Shown here piece after piece: positions 32,513 through 42,234 of a stretch of 64,000 nucleotides of DNA. The notes beneath the pieces were generated by a model. It did not search any database and was not told the origin of the DNA. It was given only the letters and a program-made list of their open reading frames with translations. The stretch spans positions 1-64,000 of the forward strand of contig DATNCY010000320.1 of assembly GCA_035553375.1 (NCBI GenBank), read 5' to 3'. The position numbers were made by a program, and so were the translations under genes. Origin of the DNA: JAJPHU01 sp035553375. GTDB taxonomy: Bacteria > Planctomycetota > Planctomycetia > Gemmatales > Gemmataceae. Every line of letters begins with the position of its first letter. Positions within the stretch are counted from its first letter, which is position 1.

Positions 32513-34282
32513 CTATTTTTGATCCAGATCAATCACCGGATCGAAAGGTTTGGGCGGTTCCTCCAAGGCCTGCGTGGCGCGAGCGAGCAAGGTCAGCGTG
32601 GGGCGATCGTATTCCGATTGGCCGACCAGCAGCGTATGGAACGTGCCGCACGCCTCAACCCAGTCTCCCCTCTCATACTGTGTCAGACCTTTCTCGTAGA
32701 TCGCACGCCGGTTTTGCCAGTCGGCCGGCGCGCTCTCGGCGTGCAGTTCGTGCAGATCGGTGGCACCGTCGATGCCGACCACGCGGACACGACAGAGTCG
32801 CCGGGTGGCGAAGCCATCGCCAATCTGGGCGTGCGTCGAGCCGGTGATAAGGAGAGGGATACCCAGTTGCTTGGTGGCCCCTTCGACGCGGCTGGCCAGG
32901 TTGACGGTATGGCCCAGCGCTCCGTAGTGAAACTTTTTCTTGCTGCCGGTGTTGCCGCACAGAGCCTGACCGGTGTTCAGACCGATGCCCAGACGCACCG
33001 GCCCACCAAGTCGTGCATGCCATTGGGCATTGAGATCGGGTAAGTCGGAGAGCATGGCCAGCGCCGCCCGGCAAGCTCGCGCTGCGTGATCGGGCACATC
33101 GCGCGGCGCATTCCACAGGGCCATCAGACCGTCGCCGGCATAATGAACCACGACGCCGCCCGCTTCCTGCACGCGCGTCGTCAAGCGTTCCATGACATCG
33201 GACACCAGGCTGCATGTATCGGTTGGCCCCAGCCGTTCCGCCAGCCGCGAAAACCCGCGAATATCGCTGAACAGGACCGTCACCTCGCGTTCTTGCCCAT
33301 CGAGAACGTGCGGATTCTGCTCCATTTCGCGCGCCAGATCGCCGGGGAAGAATTGCTCCAGTTGCACCAGACGGCGGGCAGCGCGCGATTCTTGTTCTTG
33401 CCGCGCCAGGCCGACGCCCACCACGGAGGCCAACAGTTGCATCACTTGCGCTTCGAGGGGACCAATGCCCATGCCGGCGTGGGCCGTGAGGCGATTGCGG
33501 CAACCGTAGACCGCGCCGACCACCTGATCCCGCGAGTCGAAGATCGGCGAGGCAACCACGGACTCGACGCCTTGCAGACTCTCCGTCGGCGAGGGCGTCA
33601 AGTCGGTCCGGTGAAAGAAGGTGCGTCGTTCTCGCTCGACACGTTCGAGCGTGGTCAAACTGAACTCACGGCCCGAATAGCTGGCGTCTTCCGGATAGCG
33701 AGCCTGGACCTGCCATCCGCTGTCGCGGTGCAGCAGTACTAGGCCGCGGTCGAGTCCGACCAGCGTGACCACCGCGCGCGCCGTTTGCTGATAGAACTCC
33801 AGCGAGCCGGCGGCGGCGCGCTGCACGGCGATGACCGTCTCAAACCAGTGCATGAGCGTCTCCGGCTCCGGCGAACGGCCCAGTTCCATCAGGCTCAGTT
33901 GCGAAGCGTGTTCGGCCCGGTAGCCGAGAGGAGAAGCGATGGTTTGCAGCGGTCGTTCGCCGGAGCCGATGTCGGGACGATCGACCTCCAGAATGGTCTC
34001 ACCGACGGTAAGGTGGAGGGGTGGCTGTACCTCACGGCTCATGCCGGTGGCGATGACGCTGTTATCGGACAGGCGGATCGAGTTGCGCTGACTGAGGTTC
34101 TCGATGCGGACCCGGCCATCCTCTAGCTCAAGAATGCGGATATGATCCTTGGAGACGTACAGATCCTGGATGACGCAGCGCGGGATATTATCGCGCGGCG
34201 TTCCCCGCCCGAACTCGAAGGGACCGGATGGGTGATCGAGTTCCTGGCGTTCCTTTTTGTTGTGGACGCGGAAGCGAAGCAT
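32513..34282 (-). CDS. FHA-GAF-adenylate/guanylate cyclase
   Basis: A 589-residue protein from the ATG at 34282; an upstream ATG at 34336 is possible but adds an unrelated leader. FHA domain (about 1-105): FEFGRGTPRDNIPRCVIQD, VSKDHIRI, ENLSQRNSIRL, a phosphothreonine-binding fold. GAF domain (about 150-320). Class III cyclase domain (about 340-510): metal-binding Asp in VTVLFSDIRGFSRL and YAGDGLMALWNAP, with RLGIGLNTG. The tail contains a TPR-like helical pair. It would make cAMP or cGMP; FHA recognition links it to a Ser/Thr kinase, and two kinases are encoded nearby. This linkage is inferred. The histidine kinase gene follows in the same direction. Confidence 0.93.
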   Translation of the reverse strand: MLRFRVHNKKERQELDHPSGPFEFGRGTPRDNIPRCVIQDLYVSKDHIRILELEDGRVRIENLSQRNSIRLSDNSVIATGMSREVQPPLHLTVGETILEVDRPDIGSGERPLQTIASPLGYRAEHASQLSLMELGRSPEPETLMHWFETVIAVQRAAAGSLEFYQQTARAVVTLVGLDRGLVLLHRDSGWQVQARYPEDASYSGREFSLTTLERVERERRTFFHRTDLTPSPTESLQGVESVVASPIFDSRDQVVGAVYGCRNRLTAHAGMGIGPLEAQVMQLLASVVGVGLARQEQESRAARRLVQLEQFFPGDLAREMEQNPHVLDGQEREVTVLFSDIRGFSRLAERLGPTDTCSLVSDVMERLTTRVQEAGGVVVHYAGDGLMALWNAPRDVPDHAARACRAALAMLSDLPDLNAQWHARLGGPVRLGIGLNTGQALCGNTGSKKKFHYGALGHTVNLASRVEGATKQLGIPLLITGSTHAQIGDGFATRRLCRVRVVGIDGATDLHELHAESAPADWQNRRAIYEKGLTQYERGDWVEACGTFHTLLVGQSEYDRPTLTLLARATQALEEPPKPFDPVIDLDQK

Positions 34283-34370
34283 GGTTGCGATGCTTTCGAG
34301 AAGATGCTGGGAGAAACCTCGTTCCCATACCTCCATTATTCAAAGACTGGGTTCTGCAAAGAATACCAAA

Positions 34371-35081
34371 TCATTTGCGAGGAGGGTATTGATCCGCGTC
34401 ATCGACGGGGATCGCATCAAAAATGGGTTCTGGACCTTCTTGATTCTTTCCCCTGGTGGGTTGGGGCTTGTTGGCCGGTTTCGGTTGAGCATCCTCTTTG
34501 TCGATCGCTCGGGCCAGATACCAGATACCTCCGGTCAAGCCGGTCAGCAACACAGAACCCACGCCGAGAAGCGTTAACTTCAACGTACTTGCCGGCTCCT
34601 TGCCTTCCTCGATGATGAGACATTTATTCGGGTCCGTCCCCGGATAGCTCTTTTTGAGGAGCCGCTCTCCAAAGAATCCAGGTTTCGGCGCATGGGGGTT
34701 GACCATACCGCGCAGTCTGGGCCGGCCGAACCGCATACGCACTTCCCGATCGCTCCCAATGTCTTCGCTGAAGAGGAAAGCACGGATCGCCGGACTATCA
34801 ACGCCGGCCGTTTCTTCATCCGTGGGAATGATGGGCACCCAAACTTTCGTCCATTTTCCGGATAACCGCTTCTTCTGATAGACGTAATCCTCGAAAATAG
34901 AGAAGTCCGTAAGGATGATGTTTGGGTTTCCTTCTGGTCCACGTTTAATGAGGTCGCGCAGCGAGATTTCTTCTGGCTCATGCGACGACCGTTCCGCTGT
35001 GCGATAGCCGTCGATGCCGAACGTCGCGCAAGCAAGTGCCCCCATCCCGGTGAATATCATCAGGGTGTATCGTAAACGCAT
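34371..35081 (-). CDS. Membrane protein of unknown function
   Basis: A 236-residue protein from the ATG at 35081, which has AGAGGA upstream; a longer frame to 35156 has no RBS. The N-terminal hydrophobic segment (YTLMIFTGMGALACATFGI) is an anchor or signal. A second TM segment lies near 168-190 (LTLLGVGSVLLTGLTGGIWYLARAI) followed by a Lys/Pro-rich tail. Between them is an extracytoplasmic part with ISLRDLIKRGPEGNPNIILTDF and KWTKVWVPIIPTDEE. The pattern recalls conserved planctomycete membrane proteins that fail to match a named family. It sits between DUF1501 and the cyclase on one strand. Function is not predictable. Confidence 0.75.
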   Translation of the reverse strand: MRLRYTLMIFTGMGALACATFGIDGYRTAERSSHEPEEISLRDLIKRGPEGNPNIILTDFSIFEDYVYQKKRLSGKWTKVWVPIIPTDEETAGVDSPAIRAFLFSEDIGSDREVRMRFGRPRLRGMVNPHAPKPGFFGERLLKKSYPGTDPNKCLIIEEGKEPASTLKLTLLGVGSVLLTGLTGGIWYLARAIDKEDAQPKPANKPQPTRGKNQEGPEPIFDAIPVDDADQYPPRK

Positions 35082-35158
35082 GGTCGCGTCCTCTGCGCCA
35101 CCGAACGGAGCGGAGGCTGGCCGTTTCTCCGCACCCAATGGAAGGAATCTGTCCAAGC

Positions 35159-36508
35159 TCAGACAAGTTCGGTAATCGGTGCGCCATTATCGAGCAGGCA
35201 GCGCGGCCGGCCCGTGAAGTCGGGCAATGTCTGCTCAGGGTTGATGCCGAGAACGTGGTAGAGGGTGCCGAGGACATTTTGAGCGCCGACGGCCCGACTG
35301 CGTGGCCGCTCCGCCTTGCTATCGGTCTCACCGACGACCAAGCCCGTGCGCAGACCGCCGCCGGCGAACAGCGCGAAGCCGGCGTCCGGCCAGTGATCGC
35401 GCCCCTCAACCTTGTTGAGCCGTGGCGTTCGGCCAAACTCGCCCCAGACCAGCACGGCTACTTCCTTGTCCAGCCCGCGATCGTGCAGATCGCTGACCAG
35501 CGCGTGAATGGAACGATCCAAAAGCGGCAGCTGTGTTCGCAGGCCGACGAAGATGTTGCCGGTGCCCGAAGTCGTACCGTGATAGTCCCAGGTGCCGATG
35601 CGCATGGTGACAACCGAGACACCCGCCTCGACCAGCCGGCGCGCAAGCAAGAATTTATCGCCCGGCCACGGATTGGTCGGCTTGGGATCGTTGCCATAGG
35701 TGTACTTGTCGCTTTTGCTGCCGTAGCGCTCGCGCACCCGATCCGGTTCGCGGCTCAGATCGAACGCCTGCCGCGCGCGCGGCGAGGTAATCATCTCCAA
35801 CGCCTGCGCCGAGAAAGCATCAATGGCACCCATGTCCTCACGCACGTCGATGTCGCGCCGCAGCGTGTCGAAGGCGTTGCGCAATCCCTTCCGATCGTCG
35901 AGTCGGGTGCGCGTCAACTTGGGCGAGAGGCTGAGATTCTTCACGCCCTCGCTGCCATAGAGGAAGGGCCGATGAGCGGCACCGACGTAGCGCGGGTTCT
36001 CCAGTTCGGCGTGGTTGCCGTAGTATTGATCGAGACTGACGTAGCGCGGAATGCGGGCGTCGCCATCGCGGAAACGGCTGATGACGGAGCCGAACACCGG
36101 CCGCTTGTCCGCCTTGGGGAAGCCAGTGTAGCATTCTTCCAGTTCGTGCTGCATTGGCTCGACGAACTGCACGGTGCGGACGAGTGCCAACTTGTCGGCG
36201 ATTTGAGCTTGTTTCGGAAACAGTTGGCAGATGTCGAAGCCGGAGACGTTGGTTTTGATCGGCTTGAAGTCGCCGCGATATTCACTGGAGGCGTTGGGCT
36301 TGAGGTCATACATATCAATGTGACTGGGTCCGCCCGCGAGACAGATCATGATAACCGAGCGAACGGATGAGGGGCTGTCCGCCCGAGCGCGGAGGCGCAG
36401 CACATCGGCCAGGGTCAACCCGCTCAGGCCGAGCGCCCCGACACGCAAGAAATCACGCCGATTGATCCGATCGCAGAACTGTCGCTTCGGCCCCCAGAAT
36501 GTCAGCAT
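35159..36508 (-). CDS. DUF1501 domain-containing Tat-exported protein
   Basis: A 449-residue protein, one of the DUF1501 family that is very abundant in planctomycetes and related to the sulfatase/phosphatase fold. The N-terminus has a twin-arginine motif in INRRDFLRVGALGLSGL, indicating Tat export. The body contains ICLAGGPSHIDMYDLKPNA, VRTVQFVEPMQHELEECYTGFPK, LVWGEFGRTPRLN and GRDHWPDAGFALFAGGG, all typical of the family. In many planctomycetes these genes lie next to a DUF1553/DUF1549 cytochrome gene, but no such partner is present here. GAGGAATCTCC precedes the ATG. Confidence 0.95.
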   Translation of the reverse strand: MLTFWGPKRQFCDRINRRDFLRVGALGLSGLTLADVLRLRARADSPSSVRSVIMICLAGGPSHIDMYDLKPNASSEYRGDFKPIKTNVSGFDICQLFPKQAQIADKLALVRTVQFVEPMQHELEECYTGFPKADKRPVFGSVISRFRDGDARIPRYVSLDQYYGNHAELENPRYVGAAHRPFLYGSEGVKNLSLSPKLTRTRLDDRKGLRNAFDTLRRDIDVREDMGAIDAFSAQALEMITSPRARQAFDLSREPDRVRERYGSKSDKYTYGNDPKPTNPWPGDKFLLARRLVEAGVSVVTMRIGTWDYHGTTSGTGNIFVGLRTQLPLLDRSIHALVSDLHDRGLDKEVAVLVWGEFGRTPRLNKVEGRDHWPDAGFALFAGGGLRTGLVVGETDSKAERPRSRAVGAQNVLGTLYHVLGINPEQTLPDFTGRPRCLLDNGAPITELV

Positions 36509-36787
36509 GGAGATTCCTCAAAAACGGTAGGAGGCACCTTGACGCGCCCCATCTTCGGTGGGATTGGGTGAGTAATCACCGCCCCTATTCTACTACGGGG
36601 AGGGTGGGGCAAGTCAAGAAGTGCCTTGGAAACGCCACCAGAAGAAACCGCCCTGGATCGATTTGATAGATTGCTCTGGACAGAGGGAGGATCTTTTGGC
36701 ATAGCCGCGTCATTCTTTTCGCGAAAATCGCTGCGGAAGCCATGTCCGGGCGGCCACGGTACGCCCAGCCGATGGCAGGGAGCCTCC

Positions 36788-37513
36788 ATGACACGAGAGC
36801 GGACGCCGAAATGGGTCTTCCTGCCTCTCCTCTTGCTTTGCGTATCTACACTCAGTTGCCGCAACATCCGAACTACCCGGCCTTATCATGAGCCGCCGCC
36901 GCCCGACATCAAGCCCACGATCATCGACTACGTCGAGTCGAATGCCTTCGATACGCTCTTTGAGAGCGCCCTGACGAATCAAGATCCGGTCATTGTCATT
37001 CAAACCGACACGTCGCGGCCGGATTGGGGACCGCGGCTGAATGCCTGGATCGCCGCCTGGAACCGCGGCGGCAAGGTGGTCGATGAAGCGCGGAGGAAGG
37101 TACGCATGCAGGCACCTCTGGGGGCGCTGGCACCGACCGCCATCAACGGCGAGACGGTTCGCGAGTTCCGGCTGCTCATCGACGACCTGATGACGCGCGT
37201 CGAAGAGGCGGCGCGGCGCGGTTCGTCCTGGTGGAGCGAGGAGCGAACGCAACGCGGCCGGATCGCTTTGCTCAAACCGTACAGTTTGCGTTTCCATCTC
37301 GATGAGAACCAACAGATTCAGCTCATCTTTTTCAATGGTCGGTATTCTCGCTATTACACCGAGTTAATGGAATCGATGGCCGTGCGCGTTCGGGAGGAGC
37401 CGGATGAATGGTGCCGTGATGTGAAGTGTTCCTGCTGCCCGGAGAGACGAACCGGCACGACCGCGCAGCGGACGCGCGTTCGCTCGGAACGTGAGGAACC
37501 CATGCAAGAATGA
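36788..37513 (+). CDS. Putative lipoprotein of unknown function
   Basis: A 241-residue protein. The N-terminus (WVFLPLLLLCVSTLSC) is a lipoprotein signal with a lipobox ending at the Cys of TLSC. The ATG at 36788 follows GGGAGCC; a longer open frame from 36626 lacks an RBS. Residues 35-215 form a mixed domain with IVIQTDTSRPDWGPRLNAWIAAWNRGG and LRFHLDENQQIQLIFFNGRYS. The C-terminus is Arg-rich with a Cys cluster (CRDVKCSCC). No family is recognised. It is transcribed divergently from the DUF1501 gene and convergently with the kinase. Confidence 0.75.
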   Translation: MTRERTPKWVFLPLLLLCVSTLSCRNIRTTRPYHEPPPPDIKPTIIDYVESNAFDTLFESALTNQDPVIVIQTDTSRPDWGPRLNAWIAAWNRGGKVVDEARRKVRMQAPLGALAPTAINGETVREFRLLIDDLMTRVEEAARRGSSWWSEERTQRGRIALLKPYSLRFHLDENQQIQLIFFNGRYSRYYTELMESMAVRVREEPDEWCRDVKCSCCPERRTGTTAQRTRVRSEREEPMQE

Positions 37514-37525
37514 ATCACATGCCGG

Positions 37526-38905
37526 TCAATTCAGCAACCAGCGAATGGTTAAGCCGGTAAGGATGGCCGTGGCGAGGAAAAGGGTCGCCAGAAAAATGCG
37601 CCGCTTGGTAACGGATCGCCGAGGTTTGCGCCGCTTCGCGACTCCGACGGGCGAAGCGATGAGCAGGCGCGTAGGATGCGCCGGCACCGGTTCCGCGACG
37701 GGTGCGGCCATAGGAATGGGCGACGTGAGGCCGATCGGGGCGGTGTCGATTTTCGCGGCCGAGATGATCGGCGGTGCGGAAGCAAAGACGATGTTCGATC
37801 CCGAATCGGCCTCGGCGGTCACGGCGGCGCGGGCCGCCGGACTGAGTCGCGGCATTTCCCCTTCAGGCGGCAGCGGCAGCGGTGTCGCCGTCCACGGCGT
37901 CAGCGCCTCGATTACCTCATGGGGCGTCTGATAACGCCGAGCCGGATCCTTGTGGATCATGCGTTCCACCACGACGGCCAACTCCGCCGGCACTTCCGGA
38001 CGAAGCTGGCGCAGCGGCGCCGGCTGGCGTGTCTGATGCCAGATTAACTTCTGGGTAATCTGGCCCTCCGGGAACAACGGCTGTCCGGCCAGCAGAAAAT
38101 AAAACGTCCCACCTAATCCGTAAATGTCGGCGCGAATATCGACATCGTGACTGTTGAGGGCCTGTTCGGGCGCCACATAATCCGCCGTGCCCAGCACGTT
38201 GTCGGCATCGAATTTAAGCGTCAACGGATCGTCATCGTCGCAGAAAAAGCGCGCCAGGCCGAGGTCGAGGACGCGAATGACGCCATGCCGGTCGAGCAAG
38301 ATGTTCGCGGGTTTGATGTCGCGATGCACCAAACCGGCCCCGCTCGCCGCGTGCAAGCCCTGCGCCGCCTGCCGAATATAATGGGCCGCCCGCGCGATCG
38401 GCAGCGGGCCGAAGCGGGAAACGATGTCCTGCAAGCTGGAGCCGTCCACGTAGTCCATGACGAAGAAATGCAGGCCATTATCCTGATCGATATCGTGCGC
38501 TTTGACCAGATTGGGATGATCGAGTGCGCCGGCGGCGCGGGCCTCACGATAAAAACGAGCCAGGGCGGTCGGGTTGTCGGATTTGGCGTTGGGAAGCACC
38601 TTGATGGCTACGCGCCGCTTGACCAGGATGTGTTCGCACAGATAAACCGTGCTGTGGCCGCCGGTGCCGATGCGTTCGAGTACCCTGTATTTACCGATGG
38701 TGAAGCCGCGATGCTTACCTTGCAGGAGTTGCTCCGCCTGAAACTGCGTCAGCAGACCGGAGGCCACCAGGCGAGCCGCCAGCTTACGTGGCATCGCCGA
38801 GAGGCCGGCGGTCTGCTGCAAGAACAGCTGCAAGCGCTCGGCGTCCACCAAGCCGCTTTTGCCCAGCACTTCCACAAAGGCGTCGTGAGTCGCGGGCGCT
38901 GGCAT
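37526..38905 (-). CDS. Eukaryotic-like Ser/Thr protein kinase with C-terminal TM anchor
   Basis: A 459-residue kinase from the ATG at 38905. The first 65 residues (VEVLGKSGLVDAERLQLFLQ) form the small helical domain often found ahead of planctomycete kinases. Kinase motifs: glycine loop RIGTGGHSTVY (79-89), K102 in VAIKVLP, catalytic loop HRDIKPANILLD, metal loop DLG (for DFG) in VLDLGLARF, activation segment GTADYVAPEQ. A Pro/Ala-rich linker is followed by a basic stretch and a single TM helix (RRIFLATLFLATAILTGLTI) at the C-terminus, so the kinase faces the cytoplasm with almost no external domain. It is adjacent to the TerY-P-like kinase gene. Confidence 0.95.
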   Translation of the reverse strand: MPAPATHDAFVEVLGKSGLVDAERLQLFLQQTAGLSAMPRKLAARLVASGLLTQFQAEQLLQGKHRGFTIGKYRVLERIGTGGHSTVYLCEHILVKRRVAIKVLPNAKSDNPTALARFYREARAAGALDHPNLVKAHDIDQDNGLHFFVMDYVDGSSLQDIVSRFGPLPIARAAHYIRQAAQGLHAASGAGLVHRDIKPANILLDRHGVIRVLDLGLARFFCDDDDPLTLKFDADNVLGTADYVAPEQALNSHDVDIRADIYGLGGTFYFLLAGQPLFPEGQITQKLIWHQTRQPAPLRQLRPEVPAELAVVVERMIHKDPARRYQTPHEVIEALTPWTATPLPLPPEGEMPRLSPAARAAVTAEADSGSNIVFASAPPIISAAKIDTAPIGLTSPIPMAAPVAEPVPAHPTRLLIASPVGVAKRRKPRRSVTKRRIFLATLFLATAILTGLTIRWLLN

Positions 38906-38985
38906 GAATGGAGCCTTTCGCGAACAAGGGAATTCAATGAAGAATAGATTTTCCCTCACGATTGTCAAATGAACGCTTGTGCTGG

Positions 38986-40290
38986 TCACAATCCGAGAGC
39001 CTTGCCGGGCAGCGCGCGCTGAAGCGCGTACACGAGTCCGGCGACCGCGCCAACGAGGGCCACCCCCAGCCAGAGCAGCCAGCCACGTCGCTCGACGCCC
39101 GCGCCGATCGCTTGCAATACGATTTCCACGCCGCCGGGCGCCGATGGTGCGATCGGCGGCGGCTCCGGTTTCGGCGGCAGCGGATCGTCTACCATCGTAA
39201 TCTGCTTTATATTCAGCACATTCGGCTTGCGTTTCGCGGAGGGCAAAGGCCGGACAGCGGAGGAATCGGGAAAGGGATCGCGGCCTTGCTGTTGTGCCAG
39301 GACACACCACGGACATCGATCCAGCCCCCGATGATAGACGTGTTGTGCGCTGCTTGCGCATGTCATCAGTTCATGCTCGGCTTCCTCCAACGCATGCTGC
39401 CATTGGGCGGCTCCGGGACGCGAATCCGGCTCGGCGTGAGCATCCTCGAAGCAGCGGCGCAGCAATTCCTGGACGGACGGCGGCAGCACGAACCACGAGG
39501 GAGCATGCGGACTCGGTTGCATTGGCCCCGCGCTCTTCCAGGCGTAAGGCCAGTAACCCGCCGCGATGCGTGCCGGGATCGTGTCCGGTTCGCCATCCCC
39601 AACATATTTTCCCGCGAACGGATGCACTCCTTGCATGAGCAACTGAAAAAACAGCACGGCCAGGGCGAAAGCGTCGTGTTCCGGCCGGCGATCCACCTCC
39701 GCGAACGACGCCTCCTGCAATTCGGGAGGCGTGTAATCCGGCCGGCCGACGCGACAACGATACAGACGATCGCTACCGGGCGTTTGGAACGAATCCACAT
39801 CGATCAAGGTGACGAGCGCCTGCGGTGTTACCAGCACGTTCGATTCGTTGAGATCGCCCAGCACGTAGCCGCACTCGTGCAAGATGCGCACCACGGCGGC
39901 GAGGTTGCGCGCCGTCCGCAGCAGGGAGCCGTGATGAAATCGCGGGCAAATCTCCTGACGCACGCCGGGATTGTAGAACTCCCAGATCAGATGCGCCTTG
40001 TCGATGCGTGGCATCAGATAGCCGATGACGCGGCCCGTATCGCCGGCTTCGAGCAAGCGGCCGACCGGCCAGGCAATGGCCACATGCTGACCGCGATTCG
40101 GCGATGCAACCGGCGGTGCGGCCAGCATGGCGGCCAATTTACCCGCATGTTCGTCGGTGGGGTTGTGATAAATCTTGGCGGCCAGGTCCGTTCGGCCGGG
40201 CACGGCGTAGATGGAGGCTTCGCCGCCGCGGCCCAATAACGGACCTTCGAGGGTGATTTCCTGAGCTTTGCCTTCCAACCGCACACGCAT
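38986..40290 (-). CDS. TerY-P-type protein kinase with zinc-ribbon and C-terminal TM
   Basis: A 434-residue protein from the ATG at 40290; the longer frame to 40464 is a translation of repeats. Divergent kinase motifs are present: GRGGEASIYAVPG (glycine loop), LAAKIYHNP (Lys), GDLNESNVLV in place of HRD, and TLIDVDSFQ in place of DFG. These match the kinases of TerY-P triads that work with a vWA protein and a PP2C phosphatase. A CPWC motif near residue 333 fits their zinc-ribbon tail, and a C-terminal TM segment (WLLWLGVALVGAVAGLVYAL) is present. A vWA gene lies 2 kb upstream on the same strand; no PP2C gene is in the window. The substrate is unknown. Confidence 0.85.
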   Translation of the reverse strand: MRVRLEGKAQEITLEGPLLGRGGEASIYAVPGRTDLAAKIYHNPTDEHAGKLAAMLAAPPVASPNRGQHVAIAWPVGRLLEAGDTGRVIGYLMPRIDKAHLIWEFYNPGVRQEICPRFHHGSLLRTARNLAAVVRILHECGYVLGDLNESNVLVTPQALVTLIDVDSFQTPGSDRLYRCRVGRPDYTPPELQEASFAEVDRRPEHDAFALAVLFFQLLMQGVHPFAGKYVGDGEPDTIPARIAAGYWPYAWKSAGPMQPSPHAPSWFVLPPSVQELLRRCFEDAHAEPDSRPGAAQWQHALEEAEHELMTCASSAQHVYHRGLDRCPWCVLAQQQGRDPFPDSSAVRPLPSAKRKPNVLNIKQITMVDDPLPPKPEPPPIAPSAPGGVEIVLQAIGAGVERRGWLLWLGVALVGAVAGLVYALQRALPGKALGL

Positions 40291-40323
40291 CAACGCCGCC
40301 CTTCGAGGCAGTAACAGCAGGAG

Positions 40324-40500
40324 TAGGTGCCGCGAGCCGAGCGGCACTCGTTGTCCGGCTCGGCTCGCCGGACCTACAGGTAGGTGCCGCGAGCCGAGCG
40401 GCACTCGTCTGAGTCCGGCTCGGCTCGCCGGACCTACGGGTAGGTGCCGCGAGCCGAGCGGCACTGTTGGGGCAAAGTCCTGCTCGGCAAGCGGGATCTA
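40324..40500. repeat. Family B double-hairpin repeats, three tandem copies
   Basis: Each unit has a first arm TAGGTGCCGCGAGCCGAGCG and a second arm GTCCGGCTCGGCTCGCCGGA. Each arm is itself a small hairpin, and the two arms also pair with each other. Copies 40324-40377 and 40381-40437 are intact; 40441-40500 has a degraded second arm. Confidence 0.92.
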
Positions 40501-40520
40501 CTGCATGGCGTTACAGCCCC

Positions 40521-42218
40521 TTACTTCTTGCTGCCCGAAATGGCTTTCGACCCCTGGATGATCGTCGGACCTAATGCCGAGGATGAACCGTTGCCTGCGG
40601 CCGTACCGGACATACCAGCCGGCCGGCGTTGCTCGGTGGTTGCCCCGAGAATAGCGTCCCGTCCTTGCAGAATAGTCGGTTCGCCAAGTCTGGGGCCGGG
40701 CCGTGGCGTGCCGCCTTGCACGGTGAGTTGGAGATCGTGGGCCACATTGCTGCGCTTGAGGATCAAGAGGGCGAAACAGGTGCCGGCGGGAGATGGATAG
40801 GGAGCGTGCCAGCTGCCATCCGCTTGCTGAATCGCCACGAGCATTTCCGCCGCCCACGGATACCATTCCTTGTCGCCAATAGTTTTAAGATCGTAAATAA
40901 CCGCCATTCGTTCCAGGGAATAAAGAAAATACAGCGGATCGCGTGCTTCTACTCCGGTGATGCGTCCATCGGTCAGCGCGATTTTGTCGAGCGAGCGATC
41001 CAGGAAGCGCAGTCCCTGATTGATGACGCGATCACTCACATGGACGGGATGATCGGACCGAATGTCTCTGCCCTGACCGTTGATGACACCGTAACGCATG
41101 GCCAGGCTCATCAGGCCCGCGCAGGTCATCGAATCGCGGTAATGCGGGTGAAGGGGATGGTACGACCAACTGCCGTCGGACGCTTGCGTCTGGCGGAAAT
41201 ACTGTTCGGTGGCCAGCAGCGCCTGCCGCGACGACACGCCATGCCTCTGAGCCACCCATAGACCAAGGATGGCGAACTGCGTATTGGAATTGTCGCCTCG
41301 GTACACCGGCCGAACGCGGATAGCGTGTTTGCGCGGCGCGGCATTCTTCCACGAGATGATTTGCGGCAGTTGCGGCGAAACGGCGGGGGTGACTGGGGAG
41401 CGTTTGCCGTTGACCAAGCAGGAATAGGTCCAGCTGCCGCCTTCCTGTTGGCCGACCAGCAAGCGTTGTCCGAAGGTCCGAATGAGCGCGCGGTCGCGCG
41501 GATCGCCCAGGCGATCGAGAAACAGGATGGCCAGCGCTAGCTCGTAGGTGGCCGCCAGGTCTTGTTCCCGCGTGCGCAGCCAAGCCGCGATTTGTCGCAC
41601 GGCGGGATCGCTCGCGGGAATATCGCATTCGAGCAAAGTCAATCCAAGTAATCCAAGATAATTGCGATACTGATCGTGGCTTTTATGATGTTTTCGCAAG
41701 TAGGCGACACCCCGAGCGATGGCACGATTGACGCGCTCGGGCAACGCAACCGGAGGGCGGGATTCCACCAGGAGAGGAGGCGGTCTCAGTGCGGTTGACA
41801 GGCGAGGCGATTGCGGCGAGCGAGCCATCGGTTGCGGCGCGGGAGCCGGCGGAGGCGGGGTGATTTCGAGAATGGGAGATGGTTCGGGAGGAAGTTGGGC
41901 TACCTTCGGCGTTGGTGCTGGGCGAGCCGCCTGGGACTCCATGCCGCCCACAAGTCGATACGCATAAACGAGACCGCCGACGAGGAAGAGCAGCGCGCCG
42001 ATGGCCAGGCAGCCTTTCCATACGTGCTGCGCGGACGCGATAGGTGCCGGCACCGGCACCGGCGGGACCGAGGGAGGCGGCACAAGCGTCACGGGGCCGG
42101 TCGGCAGACGAACGGAGAAGACGGTATCGCACAACGGGCAAGTCAGCAGGCCCGTCTCCGGCAGAGATGCCTCGAAAATCAGATTGCACTCGGGACAGGT
42201 GCGTTTCGGTTCCACCAT
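40521..42218 (-). CDS. Membrane-anchored prenyltransferase/squalene-oxidase repeat protein with zinc ribbon
   Basis: A 565-residue protein. Residues 1-40 form a zinc ribbon (CPEC and CPLC motifs at about 9-12 and 27-30). A TM segment follows at about 68-90 (GCLAIGALLFLVGGLVYAY), then a Pro-rich linker. From about 160 onward are alpha/alpha-barrel repeats of the terpene-cyclase type: ATEQYFRQTQASDGSWSYHPL, LMSLAMRYGVINGQ and AIQQADGSWHAPYPSPAGTCFALLIL. No DxDD cyclase motif is seen, so it is probably a structural or binding version and not a squalene-hopene cyclase. The placement between the TerY-P-type kinase and the vWA gene suggests it belongs to that system, which is inference. Confidence 0.82.
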   Translation of the reverse strand: MVEPKRTCPECNLIFEASLPETGLLTCPLCDTVFSVRLPTGPVTLVPPPSVPPVPVPAPIASAQHVWKGCLAIGALLFLVGGLVYAYRLVGGMESQAARPAPTPKVAQLPPEPSPILEITPPPPAPAPQPMARSPQSPRLSTALRPPPLLVESRPPVALPERVNRAIARGVAYLRKHHKSHDQYRNYLGLLGLTLLECDIPASDPAVRQIAAWLRTREQDLAATYELALAILFLDRLGDPRDRALIRTFGQRLLVGQQEGGSWTYSCLVNGKRSPVTPAVSPQLPQIISWKNAAPRKHAIRVRPVYRGDNSNTQFAILGLWVAQRHGVSSRQALLATEQYFRQTQASDGSWSYHPLHPHYRDSMTCAGLMSLAMRYGVINGQGRDIRSDHPVHVSDRVINQGLRFLDRSLDKIALTDGRITGVEARDPLYFLYSLERMAVIYDLKTIGDKEWYPWAAEMLVAIQQADGSWHAPYPSPAGTCFALLILKRSNVAHDLQLTVQGGTPRPGPRLGEPTILQGRDAILGATTEQRRPAGMSGTAAGNGSSSALGPTIIQGSKAISGSKK

Positions 42219-42234
42219 GACGGTTCCTCGGAAT

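Noticed and set aside
40291..40464. Longer N-terminus for the TerY-P-type kinase
   Set aside because: The extra 58 residues are translations of family B repeats (PLGSRHLPVGPASRAG); the kinase fold begins at 40290.
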